In this document: piece after piece, positions 13,451 to 19,774 of the stretch
Numbering within the stretch: position 1 is the first letter of the stretch
Layout: every line of letters begins with the position of its first letter
IMG/VR virus record: IMGVR_UViG_3300042367_000535
Location: 1-29,996 of that record
Direction: 5' to 3' (one strand)
DNA: 29,996 bases
From: a virus
Translations under genes and position numbers: made by a program
The notes under the pieces: model-generated
What the model saw: the letters and a program-made list of their open reading frames with translations, nothing else
Database searches by the model: none
What the model was told of the DNA's origin: nothing

Positions 13451-13659
13451 GTCTCTCTCCGACTCGCAACATATTTAGAATCGATATTAAATCGAATTTA
13501 ATGTTGTTTTGCTATCTGTGGTATACGGGTGAATGGTTATGATACAACTAAAGGTTAGGTGCACTTATTAGTGTTGGCGAGTGAGCACATAATCTAAAGT
13601 TATGTTCGGTCGAATGATATAGATGATCTGAAAGGTGACTGGGCTGAGGGTAAAGCTAA
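13451..13659 (-). promoter_or_regulatory. 209-nt non-coding gap with late-like box and inverted repeat
   Basis: No credible gene is seen here. On the minus strand a TCTAAATA box (13472-13479) lies 22 nt before the ATG of the 284-aa gene, close to the T4 late consensus. At 13486-13502 there is a 7-bp perfect inverted repeat (ATTAAAT and ATTTAAT around CGA), together with a direct AATCGA repeat, which could be an operator. No copy of the TTGTAC-type promoter is present, unlike the other operon heads. Confidence 0.4.
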
Positions 13660-13986
13660 TCATGGGGCGATACCGATGTCGTAATCGTACTCAAATCCCT
13701 CGGCTTCGTGGTCCCACGGTCCTTGCATATCTACTACCCACATGAGGTATTCTAGTGATGCAGGACCTGTGCTGAAGGTGATCTCTTCCTGTCCATTGTC
13801 CCAGCGTTTCATGAAACTTATCACTGGAGTTCCATGAAGGATTCGTGCTACCTGATCCAGTACCCATGCCTTATGGTGTGCACCATCTATCTGTCCATAA
13901 GAACTGATGAACTCCATTGCCCAGTCTGTAGGAGAATAAGCATGATACTTACTGTCTGGTGGAAGGGGGAACTCGCCTAGATACAT
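13660..13986 (-). CDS. Hypothetical 108-aa protein
   Basis: Starts MYLGEFPLPPDSKYHAYSPT with AGGAC 6 nt before ATG 13986. The longer frame is a shadow. Contains a helical segment DWAMEFISSYGQIDGAHHKAW and VLDQVARILHGTPV. The end is acidic and aromatic (WDHEAEGFEYDYD). This arrangement suggests a small enzyme-like or binding fold, but I recognise none. Terminal gene of the operon beginning near 16,796. Confidence 0.7.
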   Translation of the reverse strand: MYLGEFPLPPDSKYHAYSPTDWAMEFISSYGQIDGAHHKAWVLDQVARILHGTPVISFMKRWDNGQEEITFSTGPASLEYLMWVVDMQGPWDHEAEGFEYDYDIGIAP

Positions 13987-14216
13987 GATATGTCCTTTGC
14001 TCTGCATAGAACTTGAGCCATCGATGGTGAGCCGAAGCCAGGTCGAATGTGGTCGTGTGGTTCTATCCAGAAGATCTGATGACATGTATGGCGGTGTGTG
14101 ATCGCCTCGCCTCTTGGTCCACAATGCATGACACGAAGATCTAGCCAACCGAGGTTCGGGCTGATGTTGTGAGCATTAGTGTATGTGGCAATGAAGTTGA
14201 TACCTTCGTACTTCAT
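13977..14216 (-). CDS. Hypothetical 79-aa protein rich in His and Cys
   Basis: Begins MKYEGINFIATYTNAHNISP and has a cluster HRHTCHQIFWIEPHDHIRPG with five histidines and a cysteine, which could bind metal. Two more cysteines occur near the end. ATGA junction at the start and a 10-nt overlap at the end. No family recognised. Confidence 0.65.
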   Translation of the reverse strand: MKYEGINFIATYTNAHNISPNLGWLDLRVMHCGPRGEAITHRHTCHQIFWIEPHDHIRPGFGSPSMAQVLCRAKDISCI

Positions 14217-14536
14217 GTCTGGCTCTTAATGGCTGCGTCTAGAGCTTTAAGGATGTCTTCATGGGTGGTCGATGGACGATCATTGAACACTGGGATGGCG
14301 TTATCGATGACCTTATCCAGCTCGTCCATGGCCTCATACGCCGGAACTCTGTCATTAGGATCGATGTTCATGGCGGCACGGTTGATTGCACCCATCAGAC
14401 AGAAGCACACGGCTTCAGAGTCGTTCCAAGCGCATGCGGCGCCCGTGCTGTCCCTTGCTTGGAACTCTCGGGTCCATCGGTTAGGGTCATTCAGGATCTC
14501 TCTGGCGCCTACGAGGGTTTCGGTTACCTTGCTCAT
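14213..14536 (-). CDS. DUF6197-like phage protein
   Basis: The 107-residue product has the layout I associate with DUF6197. It has an N-terminal helix, then DPNRWTREFQARDSTGAACA, a cysteine pair with glycine-alanine (AVCFCLMGAINRAA), then AIPVFNDRPSTTHEDILKAL and a final helix. That family is frequent in phages and has no known activity. ATGA junctions lie on both sides, in the long operon of region A. Confidence 0.8.
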   Translation of the reverse strand: MSKVTETLVGAREILNDPNRWTREFQARDSTGAACAWNDSEAVCFCLMGAINRAAMNIDPNDRVPAYEAMDELDKVIDNAIPVFNDRPSTTHEDILKALDAAIKSQT

Positions 14537-14814
14537 GCGTTAAAGCTCTGAACTTTAACGCCGTCAAAGCTCCGATAGACCCGGTCTCGCTGTTCACGTG
14601 TGTTGAAGAAGAAGACTACGTCTTGTGGATTGATAGGAACGTTGTCATCATCACTCAGGAATGCTGGGCGATTAGTCTCATCGATTGGGCCTGGCCGGTT
14701 CTCTTGGCCGGTGTCCTTGAAGATGATGTAGAAAGCCTTGAGCTTTGTTTCCGGGTCTTCATGTTCACCCAGTCCAAGGAAGGTGGAACCGTATCCGAAT
14801 ATCATCATGCTCAT
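14533..14814 (-). CDS. Hypothetical 93-aa protein
   Basis: Starts MSMMIFGYGSTFLGLGEHED. Glycine-rich N-terminus, an acidic middle (SDDDNVPINPQDVVFFF) and a short helix-strand tail (NTREQRDRVYRSFDGVKV). It overlaps both neighbours by 4 nt. The first or third codon may be the start. Unrecognised. Confidence 0.65.
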   Translation of the reverse strand: MSMMIFGYGSTFLGLGEHEDPETKLKAFYIIFKDTGQENRPGPIDETNRPAFLSDDDNVPINPQDVVFFFNTREQRDRVYRSFDGVKVQSFNA

Positions 14815-15086
14815 GTGAATCTCTTTCTTCCAATGATTTCTTCACCGACTTCTACTGCGGTGGATAGTTCTGCTAGATCTAATGCCACACAGGTCACATG
14901 GCAGGGTTTCATGATCCCTCTCTTCCGATAAGATAATGCAAGATTTGCACTCTCTTGTAGGTTCAGGAGGGGGAGGGAGATGTGTTCATCGAGTAGCCGC
15001 TGCTCATTCTTTGAGTTGGCAAGTGCGTCTTGAACACGGACCTGAAGCTTCTCGAAGTCACGTAGGACGATGTCGATCGGTCTCAT
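14811..15086 (-). CDS. Hypothetical 91-aa protein
   Basis: Starts MRPIDIVLRDFEKLQVRVQD at an ATGA junction with the cREC gene. The upstream extension of the frame is a shadow. It is helical with charged heptad-like spacing (DALANSKNEQRLLDEHISL) and ends in a short domain with HVTCVALDLAELSTAVEVGE. The name of the family, if any, is not known to me. Confidence 0.65.
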   Translation of the reverse strand: MRPIDIVLRDFEKLQVRVQDALANSKNEQRLLDEHISLPLLNLQESANLALSYRKRGIMKPCHVTCVALDLAELSTAVEVGEEIIGRKRFT

Positions 15087-15451
15087 TGAATGGCTCCTGC
15101 CTTCCGTGCGTTCTCGATGAATGAGGTGATGTTGGCTCGGCCGATCGGGTTCATTGAGTGAACCGTGTATTGTGGGAACGGGCAACGCTCGCCGCAATGA
15201 AACACCAACCATTTGGCTGCATCATAGCCAGTTTTGGTGTCACCGTAATCATGTGAGCCGGCAAAGTAGGCCGAATAGTGTTCATCACATAGATCGTGGT
15301 CGAAGCTCACGCGATCTGGGATACCATTCTTCTTGATGTAATCACGGAACTCTTCATAGGACCGGACGATGACCCATGGTCCGAGACCGATGGCGCACCA
15401 CACTACGTCTGATGGCTTGCGCTCATCATCAAGGAACAGGTTGTAGGTCAA
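15083..15451 (-). CDS. Cyclic-phosphate-processing receiver (cREC) domain protein
   Basis: The 122-residue product is a divergent receiver-type domain. It begins NLFLDDERKPSD with an acidic pair at residues 8-9, then SFDHDL (49-54), TGYDAAKWLV (74-83) and HSMNPIGRANI (98-108). This motif order is typical of the cREC family, which has been proposed from genome comparisons to process 2',3'-cyclic phosphate ends of RNA or related nucleotides. The biochemical role is inferred, not shown. The start is TTG 15451 with GAGGAG 8 nt upstream, giving a 23-nt overlap with the previous gene. It may cooperate with the polynucleotide phosphatase/kinase at 25062-26006. Confidence 0.85.
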   Translation of the reverse strand: MTYNLFLDDERKPSDVVWCAIGLGPWVIVRSYEEFRDYIKKNGIPDRVSFDHDLCDEHYSAYFAGSHDYGDTKTGYDAAKWLVFHCGERCPFPQYTVHSMNPIGRANITSFIENARKAGAIQ

Positions 15452-15707
15452 TCGGTGCGCTCCTCAGTTTCAGCAGGTTCTCGATGAGTCGGTCGATATC
15501 CTCATCGGTCTTGAAGCTGACGATGACCCCACCGTAATCACGATAAGAGAAGTCATCTGGCTCCTTCTTAATAGTATCACCGGGCTGATGGCCATCTTCC
15601 GTTGGATACCAGACGATAGCTTTCGTCCTGTCTGGTTCAGTGAGAGTGCAGCCCTCAACGATGACGTTGCCGTAACCCAAGTTTATTTGTACGAATAGTG
15701 GTTGCAT
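15429..15707 (-). CDS. Hypothetical 92-aa protein
   Basis: Starts MQPLFVQINLGYGNVIVEGC one base after the upstream stop. Beta-rich N-terminal half, then HQPGDTIKKEPDDFSYRDYG and a terminal helix DEDIDRLIENLLKLR. Its last 23 nt also encode the start of the cREC gene in another frame. Not recognised. Confidence 0.65.
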   Translation of the reverse strand: MQPLFVQINLGYGNVIVEGCTLTEPDRTKAIVWYPTEDGHQPGDTIKKEPDDFSYRDYGGVIVSFKTDEDIDRLIENLLKLRSAPIDLQPVP

Positions 15708-15708
15708 G

Positions 15709-16011
15709 TTATGCCTCTGCCTCTTCGTAGCCGATCAGCTCCTCACGGTATTCGAAACCATGTCGACGACCACAGAAGATATCATAAGCGATTTGTTTTG
15801 CCTCATCACCATCGATGAGTCGAGACATAACCGGACCACCATATTCCTCGATCAACTTCTTGCCAACGGCAGCCATGGCACGCTTCTTTTGAGCCTCGCA
15901 GACTTTGTCATCAGAGGTTCCATAGAGCGTAAATCGATCGAAGTCAGTGGCGGTTACGGCAACCTTACCATCAACAAGAATGATAGCGAGAACACCTTTA
16001 GGTGTGGTCAT
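15709..16011 (-). CDS. Hypothetical 100-aa protein
   Basis: Starts MTTPKGVLAIILVDGKVAVT at an ATGA junction, with AGGA 9 nt before. The protein reads as a small alpha/beta domain (strand AIILVDG, strand KVAVTATDFDRFTLYG, helix EAQKKRAMAAVGKKLIEEYGG) with a closing acidic helix. The VCEAQKKRAMAAVGKKL stretch is basic. The longer frame is a shadow. Function unknown. Confidence 0.7.
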   Translation of the reverse strand: MTTPKGVLAIILVDGKVAVTATDFDRFTLYGTSDDKVCEAQKKRAMAAVGKKLIEEYGGPVMSRLIDGDEAKQIAYDIFCGRRHGFEYREELIGYEEAEA

Positions 16012-16208
16012 TTCAAATATTCCTTGTGAACTTGTACGGCGATATAGCCGAGAAGAATGAGGCTTGATGCCATGAACACGTAGTTGAACAGGTTCACGAG
16101 AACGTATGCAGCCCCGAGAAGCACTGCGAATACAGCTGCCCCGATCCAGAAATAGGCGATGAGCTTCATGAGCACATCGACGATTTTGACAGAAAGTTCG
16201 AGCATCAT
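16008..16208 (-). CDS. Small two-helix membrane protein
   Basis: The 66-residue product has two hydrophobic segments (about residues 14-34 and 40-58, KLIAYFWIGAAVFAVLLGAA and VFMASSLILLGYIAVQV) and ends in a short charged tail. GGAG lies 5 nt before ATG 16208 and 8 nt before the next ATG at 16205, so either may be used. No family recognised. Confidence 0.7.
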   Translation of the reverse strand: MMLELSVKIVDVLMKLIAYFWIGAAVFAVLLGAAYVLVNLFNYVFMASSLILLGYIAVQVHKEYLK

Positions 16209-16372
16209 TTAATCTCCAAGAGCTTCTGAACATCATCAAATGTGGCATCCCGCCACACGTAATATGGATCCTCGTCGAAGGTATGAGGGCAGGTATAGAT
16301 GCGCTCCTCTTGAACCACGAGGATCATCTTACCTGTAAATGAACGACGATATTTGGTTTTACCAGTGAGCAT
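16205..16372 (-). CDS. Hypothetical 55-aa protein
   Basis: A frame beginning MLTGKTKYRRSFTGKMILVV in a TGATG junction with the previous gene, with AGGAAAGG about 9 nt upstream. It ends by overlapping the start of the membrane-protein gene. Beta-rich first half and acidic second half (HTFDEDPYYVWRDATFDDV). It fills an otherwise unexplained 160-nt gap. Function unknown. Confidence 0.7.
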   Translation of the reverse strand: MLTGKTKYRRSFTGKMILVVQEERIYTCPHTFDEDPYYVWRDATFDDVQKLLEIK

Positions 16373-16626
16373 CAGCCGGCCTTTCCTGCGAGAAGCGCTT
16401 CCATGTAGCCCATGCCGGTCCGCGCTTCAACCTGCTGGCGGTGCTTGAAGCGGTTGGCAGCGGCGATGAGGCCGTCGGCATATGCCACAGCCAGAGCCGG
16501 ATCACTCGGGATCTCAGCGTTGCGGTGCCGTCCCTGGTTGTTCAGGATCAGGTCGACAAAGTCAGCGTCGCCTGCCATAGTCGCCTCACCTATAGGGCCG
16601 GTGAGATAGTGTGTAACTTTGCTCAT
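16372..16626 (-). CDS. Hypothetical 84-aa protein (phage DPALAVAYADGLI type)
   Basis: Starts MSKVTHYLTGPIGEATMAGD at an ATGA junction with the 57-aa gene. The central DPALAVAYADGLIAAANRF is a predicted helix typical of small phage proteins of unknown function. The end (GMGYMEALLAGKAG) is helical. No activity can be assigned. Confidence 0.7.
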   Translation of the reverse strand: MSKVTHYLTGPIGEATMAGDADFVDLILNNQGRHRNAEIPSDPALAVAYADGLIAAANRFKHRQQVEARTGMGYMEALLAGKAG

Positions 16627-16796
16627 TCTTCGTATCCAATCGAGGCTAGGAACTCATCGAACAGATAACCATCCTCCATTGCTTCGAGGAGCATGTCCCC
16701 GTTGCAGATTGGACGGTCATCAGGATGATCCATGATGAAGTTAGCGTAGGCATCAGATTGATGCAGTTCGTCGAGGGTATATTTGTTGCTATTCAT
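16623..16796 (-). CDS. 57-aa acidic protein, leaderless
   Basis: The frame MNSNKYTLDELHQSDAYANF starts exactly 6 nt after the -10 box of its promoter, so the mRNA probably begins at the ATG and has no ribosome site. The protein is acidic (EDGYLFDEFLASIGYEE) and ends in an ATGA junction. It heads the long operon that runs to about 13,660. Function unknown. Confidence 0.75.
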   Translation of the reverse strand: MNSNKYTLDELHQSDAYANFIMDHPDDRPICNGDMLLEAMEDGYLFDEFLASIGYEE

Positions 16797-16802
16797 ATTG
16801 TC

Positions 16803-16831
16803 ATAATACGATGTATGGATATTAAGTACAT
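16803..16831 (-). promoter_or_regulatory. Phage-type promoter (ATGTAC-17-TATTAT)
   Basis: -35-like ATGTAC at 16826-16831, -10 TATTAT at 16803-16808, spacer 17 nt. It stands between the ssb terminator and the small-gene region. Leaderless subset. Confidence 0.8.
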
Positions 16832-16836
16832 ACTAA

Positions 16837-16860
16837 AGAGGGTCCCCGAAGGGACCCTCT
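16837..16860 (-). terminator. Strong UUCG-tetraloop terminator after ssb
   Basis: A perfect 10-bp stem (AGAGGGTCCC and its complement) closes a TTCG tetraloop on the minus strand, an exceptionally stable hairpin. The run after the stem (TTTAG) has only a weak U-tract. It lies 38 nt beyond the ssb stop codon and before the next promoter, so it most likely ends the ssb transcript. Confidence 0.8.
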
Positions 16861-16897
16861 CGAGTGAGGCTTAAACCCCGAACCACACAGGTGTGGC

Positions 16898-17794
16898 TTA
16901 GTTTTCTTCCTTGAGACGTGCAAAGAATGCTAGATCGTCATCATCGTCATCGGCCATGGCCGATGGAGCAGACTCAGCTGCACGCTCCTTAAAGTTTGGA
17001 GCAGCGGCATAAGACTCAGCAACCGCCTCACGCTTCTCAGCGCTGACAGGCGTAGCCGAACCGAGGACCTTCTCAAGACGAGCCTTGAGCTCGGCATAGC
17101 TCTTGAATTCTTTTGGATCGATGAACGCCTGCAGAGGATACTCGGACTTCCAGATGGCTTCGAGTTCGTCATCAGACTCACGAAGAGCTGAAGCTTTGTC
17201 GAACTCTGACTTGTCGTAGTTCCGATAGCCTTCGAACTTGCGGATGCGAAGACGGAAGTTGGCGCCTTCCCACAGGTCGAATGGGTTAATGGCGGTCTCA
17301 TCGGCGAACGATGGGTTCATCAAGTCGTTGAGCTTGTCAAAGATCTTCTTGCCGTAGCTGTAAAGGAAGACCTTGCCTTCGTTGGCCGGATTGCCGGGGT
17401 CCTTGACCACGTAAATGTTCGAGATGAACTTCAGACGGCGCTTCTGGCTTGAGGCAATCTTCTTGTCATCTTCGTTACCGGTTGCCCATAGAGCCGAGTT
17501 GTATTCGGACACGGGGTCATCCTCGCCAATAGTCGTGCGAGACTTCTCGATGTACCAGCCACCTGGTCCTTGGAAACCGTGATCCCAGACGCGAACGAAT
17601 GGAACAGTCTCATTTTCTGGGGAGGGGAGGAAGCGGATGATGGCCATGCCATTACCTTCCTTATCGATGGTCGGCGTCCAGAAGCGTGTATCCTCTGACC
17701 CTTTACCGCCACCCTTCTGTGCAACCTTTGCCAGTTCACTGGTCAGGTCCGACAGGGCGTTTGCTCTTTGTTTGCGTAGATCTGCAAAAGACAT
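16898..17794 (-). CDS. 32: T4 gp32-like single-stranded DNA-binding protein
   Basis: The 298-residue product coats ssDNA during replication, recombination and repair. It has the basic N-terminal LAST-type tail (MSFADLRKQRANAL), an OB-fold core with GMAIIRFLPSPEN, VRVWDHGFQGPGGWYIEK, NIYVVKDPGNPANEGKVFLY and DLWEGANFRLRIRKFEGY, and an acidic C-terminal tail (a run of six aspartates near residue 280) used to contact partner proteins. The zinc-binding cysteines of T4 gp32 are absent. At the matching place the protein reads GEDDPVSEYNSALW, as I recall for cyanophage-type gp32. It lies after gp33- and gp59-like genes, the T4 gene order. ATG 17794 has GGAG before it, and a strong terminator follows. 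Confidence 0.93.
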   Translation of the reverse strand: MSFADLRKQRANALSDLTSELAKVAQKGGGKGSEDTRFWTPTIDKEGNGMAIIRFLPSPENETVPFVRVWDHGFQGPGGWYIEKSRTTIGEDDPVSEYNSALWATGNEDDKKIASSQKRRLKFISNIYVVKDPGNPANEGKVFLYSYGKKIFDKLNDLMNPSFADETAINPFDLWEGANFRLRIRKFEGYRNYDKSEFDKASALRESDDELEAIWKSEYPLQAFIDPKEFKSYAELKARLEKVLGSATPVSAEKREAVAESYAAAPNFKERAAESAPSAMADDDDDDLAFFARLKEEN

Positions 17795-17896
17795 TGTATT
17801 CTCCGTATGAATGTGTTCGATGTATGTTTGGATGTGTAACCGAAGCTACCATCTATATATGAGTTTGTGGTGGCATGACCTGTTAGGTCTTCGTAA
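17795..17896 (-). promoter_or_regulatory. Leader of the ssb gene
   Basis: 102 nt separate the gp59-like gene from ssb, unusual in this compact region. The stretch includes a CATATATA box at about 17855 that is one mismatch from CATAAATA-type late boxes, and a GGAG ribosome site. T4 gene 32 is autoregulated through its leader, and this space could hold a comparable operator, but I see no convincing pseudoknot. Confidence 0.3.
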
Positions 17897-18475
17897 TCAA
17901 TCAGACATTTCGTCGATGACTGATTTGAAAATCTTCTTGTACTTGGCACGATCGAAATCAAAGAACTGTGCGAGCTTGTTCAGCTTGAACTTGACCTCTG
18001 GCCACTGATATGTCTCAGTGATCTTGGCATCCCAAGAGTCAAAGAAGCCACCGAGACTGTTGAGGATGATCATCGTCTCTGGTCCAATCTTACCACGCAG
18101 ATAAGCCTTGAGCAAAGGTGGGTGTTGACCGTCTACGACAGTGAATGAGTCCTTGAAGTTGTCTAGTGACAGCAGCTGATCCTTGAAGGTATACGAGAGA
18201 GTCTCTCGCCTCTTCTTCATGGATGTGTAGACACGCTGCGATTCATCATCGAACAAGTCGCCAACCCACTTTGAGGTGTCCTCGAATAGGTTGGCGACTG
18301 CTAGTCCGAATGGATCTGGCTGTTTAGCCAGCTTGTGGAAAGAGTATTTGTCTCGTCTCTTCTCGAGAGATGCAACCGAAACATTTACACGTCCCTTATA
18401 TTTGACATAGTCATAAGAAGAGGAAAAGTGTCTCTTCAGTGCTATGTACATCACGTAAGCATCAAACGAATTCAT
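17897..18475 (-). CDS. 59: T4 gp59-like helicase loader
   Basis: The 192-residue product matches the pattern of T4 gp59, which loads the replicative helicase onto gp32-coated ssDNA. The conserved N-terminal block reads DAYVMYIALKRHFSSSYDYV followed by KGRVNVSVASLEKRRDKYSF and HKL, as in gp59, and the remainder is helical and lysine-rich (KFKLNKLAQFFDFDRAKYKK). Length is close to the usual about 217 residues, slightly shorter. It lies between gp33- and gp32-like genes, as in T4. ATG 18475 is 3 nt from the upstream stop, with only a weak ribosome site. Confidence 0.88.
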   Translation of the reverse strand: MNSFDAYVMYIALKRHFSSSYDYVKYKGRVNVSVASLEKRRDKYSFHKLAKQPDPFGLAVANLFEDTSKWVGDLFDDESQRVYTSMKKRRETLSYTFKDQLLSLDNFKDSFTVVDGQHPPLLKAYLRGKIGPETMIILNSLGGFFDSWDAKITETYQWPEVKFKLNKLAQFFDFDRAKYKKIFKSVIDEMSD

Positions 18476-18478
18476 CGA

Positions 18479-18721
18479 TTAGACTGGCAACCTCGATGTT
18501 TTCGTCATGTAGTTGAGGTCCTCGGCGCTCTCTTGCAAGAATGCTTTGGCTTTGGTGCTGGTTTTGATCATTGCAGCAGCCGTCTCAATTTCAATGCCCT
18601 TAAGTCCTGCAACGTGGATGACTGCGTCCATGTAACCACATGAAGTGGTACGGCTGAACTGGTCAACCTCTTGCAAGAACTGAGTCGTATCGACCATTTT
18701 TTCAGGCTTAATCAATGACAT
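18479..18721 (-). CDS. 33: T4 gp33-like late transcription co-activator
   Basis: The small product (80 residues) occupies the gp33 position upstream of gp59 and gp32. It carries the central pattern SCGYMDAVIHVAGLKGIEIE followed by a helix and ends AEDLNYMTKTSRLPV, which resembles cyanophage gp33. In T4, gp33 connects RNA polymerase to the sliding clamp, and its C-terminal tail binds the clamp. Here the end is RLPV rather than an acidic hydrophobic tail, so clamp binding is less certain. ATG 18721 with AAGGA 9 nt upstream is chosen over TTG 18727. The TATAAATA-like boxes in the window fit a gp33-dependent late system. Confidence 0.75.
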   Translation of the reverse strand: MSLIKPEKMVDTTQFLQEVDQFSRTTSCGYMDAVIHVAGLKGIEIETAAAMIKTSTKAKAFLQESAEDLNYMTKTSRLPV

Positions 18722-18733
18722 ATACAAGTATCC

Positions 18734-19309
18734 TTAAGTGCGATAGAAGGCGTGACCTCCGATCGTAGTTGTGCGTTTGAACCTATTTGCCCAGCTAGGA
18801 CGAACCCTGAATGCATGGAAATAAGTCGCGCCGTGCGTATTGTCCGATGCATCTTGCCCGGTATATACACGCTCGGCTATTTCTTGTGCTCGGGCCCATA
18901 GAGGACCACGAGGTGGTGCGTATCCTTGCCTCACCCAAGAAAACTGGGATGGCTGATGGACCACACCGCAGATTGTGTTACGAAACTGCCCGTCGTGCAT
19001 GCGATTCATGGTAACGTGAGCAACAGCACGCATGCCGTCGACTCCCTCACCGCGAGCCTCATAGTAGATGTTTCGAGCTAGACAGTTGATTTCAGCGCTG
19101 TTGGCTGATCTTGTGTTGACTGGTTCCCTAGAAGCTTCAGCTTCCTCCCTCAATACCTGCTCATATGGGACCGGGACCGTCTGTTGACTCACCTGAGCAG
19201 GGGGTGAGATGATAAGTTCTTGCGAACTCTGTGGACTTGCTGAAAATCCAGCAAGTAGTAGAGACGCACAAATAACGCCTCCAAGTAGAGTGTTTGTATT
19301 TGACAACAC
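18734..19309 (-). CDS. SleB/CwlJ-type cell-wall hydrolase with export signal
   Basis: The 191-residue product has an N-terminal hydrophobic segment (LLGGVICASLLLAGFSAS, residues 8-25) that acts as a signal or anchor, a proline- and glutamate-rich linker, and a C-terminal Hydrolase_2 (SleB) domain of about 120 residues. The domain shows CLARNIYYEARGEGVDGMRA with the catalytic glutamate at about E84, VAHVTMNRM, QFSW and THGATYFHA. Such enzymes cut peptidoglycan, so this is a good endolysin or lysis candidate that could reach the periplasm by itself. AAAAGGAGG precedes the start. Either GTG 19309 or TTG 19306 may be used, the latter at better spacing. It is the gene following the tmRNA. Confidence 0.88.
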   Translation of the reverse strand: MLSNTNTLLGGVICASLLLAGFSASPQSSQELIISPPAQVSQQTVPVPYEQVLREEAEASREPVNTRSANSAEINCLARNIYYEARGEGVDGMRAVAHVTMNRMHDGQFRNTICGVVHQPSQFSWVRQGYAPPRGPLWARAQEIAERVYTGQDASDNTHGATYFHAFRVRPSWANRFKRTTTIGGHAFYRT

Positions 19310-19412
19310 CTACCTCCTTTTGTTGTTGATTGAGTTGAGTATCAAGAGCGAATCTCTTGACCCCACACCTTAATGCATCATTAGGTGGTACGGCGGATCT
19401 TACTTTGATCCT

Positions 19413-19435
19413 ATCTTGCATGATCGGTGCAAGAT
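19413..19435 (-). terminator. 8-bp hairpin at the end of the tmRNA gene
   Basis: A perfect stem (ATCTTGCA and TGCAAGAT) with a 7-nt loop follows the tmRNA coding half, with no U-tract. It may end the transcript or mark the processing boundary of the coding RNA. The SleB-like gene lies just downstream, so read-through is possible. Confidence 0.5.
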
Positions 19436-19482
19436 TAGTGGGTCCGTTCTGTTGCTAGGAGGAACCCATTCCCCGAAGTAAC

Positions 19483-19527
19483 TTAGGCCGCTAGGGCGTA
19501 AGAAACCTCATTGTTGTCATTAGCTGC
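19483..19527 (-). other. tmRNA tag-peptide reading frame
   Basis: The frame GCA to TAA encodes AANDNNEVSYALAA followed by a stop. It opens with the AND that most proteobacterial tags start with and closes with ALAA, the degradation signal recognised by ClpXP and related proteases. GTC precedes the presumed resume codon GCA, as in known tmRNAs. If GCA is the resume codon, one extra alanine is encoded compared with usual tags. GCT at the next position would give the more usual spelling. The exact resume codon cannot be fixed from sequence. Confidence 0.85.
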
Positions 19528-19616
19528 GACATTTACAGTGTTTGCGCATTTGACCGGTGCTTCCATCCGGATTCTCCACACACTTTGCCTTCGGTAGTCG
19601 AAACTAGTTCGGCCCC

Positions 19617-19688
19617 ATCAAAAACAGATACTCTGGAATTCTACCAGACTTCTAGAATGTAGAGGGTCAACAACCCTATATCTGTTTT
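19617..19688 (-). other. Spacer joining the tmRNA halves, processed out
   Basis: 72 nt lie between the CCA end of the acceptor half and the 5' end of the coding half. Its ends form an 11-bp stem stacked on the acceptor stem. Inside, ATTCTA/TAGAAT and AGGGT/ACCCT arms form two further hairpins. In two-piece tmRNAs this loop is removed by RNases, leaving the mature 5' and 3' ends. Confidence 0.8.
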
Positions 19689-19774
19689 TGGTGGAGCCGT
19701 CGGGTACTGCCCCCGAGTGTTACCTAAACTAATGGCTTCATCGAATATCGTACAGCGATTTCTCACTGGTAGCT

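Larger units (their letters stand above)
19413..19770 (-). ncRNA. ssrA: Circularly permuted, two-piece tmRNA (ssrA)
   Basis: Read on the minus strand, the gene has the acceptor half first and the coding half second, the permuted order typical of alphaproteobacteria. The acceptor half ends in CGGCTCC-A-CCA (19699-19689). The coding half begins GGGGCCG (19616-19610). These pair in a 7-bp acceptor stem whose third pair is G-U, the identity signal for alanyl-tRNA synthetase. A 5-bp T-stem with a 7-nt loop (19716-19700) abuts the stem. The D-loop region reads TAGTTTCGAC, the conserved tmRNA feature. A 72-nt spacer joins the halves, and its ends (AAAAACAGATA and TATCTGTTTTT) pair to extend the stem, as expected of a precursor cut into two RNAs. 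A tag frame (19483-19527) follows. The outer ends of the two mature RNAs are estimates. tmRNA with SmpB rescues stalled ribosomes and tags the unfinished protein. Confidence 0.92.

Noticed and set aside
13540-13640. Possible tRNA-like stretch with a TTCGGTCGAA palindrome
   Set aside because: I could not pair acceptor, anticodon and T arms around it. No tRNA was found in the window apart from the tRNA-like part of the tmRNA.
19161-19421. Minus-strand frame of 86 codons between tmRNA and the SleB-like gene
   Set aside because: It starts inside the tmRNA-end hairpin and runs into the lysin gene in another frame. The strong ribosome site fits the lysin instead.
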